From JAVBMO01 sp031552355 (GTDB taxonomy: Bacteria > Bacteroidota > Bacteroidia > Bacteroidales > P3): DNA of 35,982 nucleotides. Numbering within the stretch: the stretch's first letter is position 1; each line of letters starts with the position of its first letter. A model generated the notes under the pieces. It saw nothing but the letters and a program-made list of their open reading frames with translations, ran no database searches and was not told the DNA's origin. Shown one piece after another: positions 35,261 through 35,982 of the stretch. Where the stretch lies: the NCBI GenBank assembly GCA_031552355.1, contig JAVBMO010000064.1, positions 1 through 35,982 of the forward strand. Direction: 5' to 3'. A program made the translations under genes and the position numbers.

Positions 35261-35626
35261 ATGCAAATCGACGGAACAACACACGAGTTTATAAAGCAAA
35301 ACCTTTCAACTATCATAAGAGGTAAAAAGGTTTATGATAAAGTTAAATGCAAGCTTTGTGGATTGGAAGGAATCCGATACAGCTTGTCGAACATTGTAAA
35401 TGTGAAATATGATAAGAAATGTCCTAAAAAAGCAAGTAAGAAAGTTCAGATAATCAGCAGATATGTTTGTAATAACTTCGGGTTTGAGTATGGGAAAATT
35501 TATGAACGTTGCGAATGCCCTGATAAATATAAAGAAATTCACAAAGATGCTATTTGGATATATTCCGATGAAAGAAAAGAACCAGTTCGTTTGCTTTCAG
35601 GTGAATTCAATTTACTTAACGATTAA
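35261..35626 (+). CDS. Small phage protein with CxxC knuckle, unknown
   Basis: This 121-aa protein contains a CKLC pair at about residue 31, CP at about 54 and CEC at about 104, suggesting zinc binding, plus a lysine-rich middle. No family is recognised. It follows the previous gene by 59 bp and precedes the next by 11 bp in the same operon. Confidence 0.55.
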   Translation: MQIDGTTHEFIKQNLSTIIRGKKVYDKVKCKLCGLEGIRYSLSNIVNVKYDKKCPKKASKKVQIISRYVCNNFGFEYGKIYERCECPDKYKEIHKDAIWIYSDERKEPVRLLSGEFNLLND

Positions 35627-35637
35627 AACAAATAGCC

Positions 35638-35880
35638 ATGAACACAATATTTGAATACTTAGAGAATTATCTACCGGATTACCACGACAGCGACGATGTG
35701 GCGCGCTTGCTTGACCTTGATTTGTATTTGCGTGGCGAAATGGAAGAAACAAGCGGTATGTTCGACGAATTGCGCCAGCGCTTAAATGCCGACCTTTTCG
35801 CAGAATATGCAGAGCTGCAAGACAAACTTTTTGCCGAAGCCTTTCAAGAATATTTATTTAAAAACAATAAACTATGCTAA
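35638..35880 (+). CDS. Small acidic phage protein, unknown
   Basis: This 80-aa, strongly acidic and helical protein (DSDDVARLLDLDLYL, then a Leu/Glu/Ala-rich helix) has no recognised family. Its acidic nature next to basic small proteins may indicate a partner or DNA mimic, but that is speculative. The next gene's ATG at 35874 overlaps its end by 7 bp. Confidence 0.55.
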   Translation: MNTIFEYLENYLPDYHDSDDVARLLDLDLYLRGEMEETSGMFDELRQRLNADLFAEYAELQDKLFAEAFQEYLFKNNKLC

Positions 35881-35982
35881 CCAAAACCCACAATTACAGT
35901 CAGTTTTATGCGCTTGTAAAACAATTGCCCGGCGGGTATGACGAAAAGGAAGTTAAAGAAGCCCTTGTTTGGCAGTACACCA
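35874..35982 (+). CDS. 5' end of a further phage early gene (runs off the window)
   Basis: The ATG at 35874 opens a frame that stays open to the edge (36 codons: MLTKTHNYSQFYALVKQLPG and onward to QYT). It overlaps the preceding stop by 7 bp, which supports translational coupling. Only the N-terminus is seen. In Mu-like elements this slot often holds GemA/Gp16-type regulators, but I cannot confirm that here. Confidence 0.55.
   Translation, partial: MLTKTHNYSQFYALVKQLPGGYDEKEVKEALVWQYT

Larger units (their letters stand above)
29470..35982 (+). mobile_element. Mu-like transposable prophage, left end and early region (truncated by window)
   Basis: The gene order matches Mu: leftward repressor, divergent Ner-like HTH, MuA-type transposase, MuB-type ATPase with a 4-bp overlap, then small early genes. 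The left boundary is estimated from the interrupted host gene and the repeat-rich end; the right boundary is not in the window. Head and tail genes are not reached, so I cannot tell whether this is a complete phage or a reduced transposon. Confidence 0.85.

Overview
This window is a piece of a low-GC Bacteroidota chromosome, most likely order Bacteroidales. The evidence is four-fold: T9SS type A C-terminal sorting domains on three large secreted proteins, BspA-type LRR_5 and GLUG repeats, several TAnnTTTG (-7 type) promoter boxes with no obvious Shine-Dalgarno sequences, and Bacteroidota-specific families (DUF2027-Smr, HU/DUF4469, THUMP-like methyltransferase). It has no rRNA, tRNA or CRISPR that I can see.

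Layout. (1) 1-11016, mostly conserved genes: the tail of an unidentified gene ending in a textbook UUCG terminator; a leftward pair (PlsC-like acyltransferase, then a Wzx/MATE-type flippase); leftward serS; rightward THUMP-like methyltransferase; a 584-aa protein with a transglutaminase-like Cys/His signature; a DUF2027-Smr protein; a small tail-anchored protein; ychF; and a cytidylate-kinase-like protein. (2) 11017-18235, an accessory surface region: about 1 kb of non-coding DNA with hairpin repeats, a dispersed repeat related to CGTCATTGCGAGG and a (CA)17 microsatellite; an HU/DUF4469 protein; a 4 x 23-bp hairpin array; a lipoprotein; a 200-bp cluster of four hairpins; and a 1368-aa BspA/GLUG/BIG2/T9SS protein. 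(3) 18572-22821: recQ, then two tandem leftward paralogues with seven membrane segments fused to an AraC DNA-binding domain. (4) 22822-29279: a divergent promoter region with three 21-bp direct repeats, then three secreted proteins (GLUG/BIG2/T9SS, a lipocalin-like lipoprotein, LRR_5/FN3/BIG2/T9SS).

(5) From about 29470 to the right edge lies the left end and early region of a Mu-like transposable prophage: a leftward LexA/CI-type repressor, then a rightward operon with a Ner-like HTH protein, a small unknown, a MuA-type DDE transposase, a MuB-type ATPase, a second (RecA-like) ATPase and several small unknown proteins. It seems to have landed just inside a host gene that began with a signal peptide (MKKIFLAA...). 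The window ends inside the phage, so its right end is not visible.

The most interesting local system is the 7TM-AraC pair facing T9SS surface proteins. The intergenic region carries direct repeats with an exact 21-bp (two helical turn) period just upstream of a good -7 box, which is the geometry expected of an AraC-family activator site. This suggests a membrane-embedded one-component sensor controlling surface adhesins. The phage left end (12-bp iterons, a repeated 15-mer, an insulating terminator) and the 23-bp hairpin array with compensatory base changes are the other features I would look at again.
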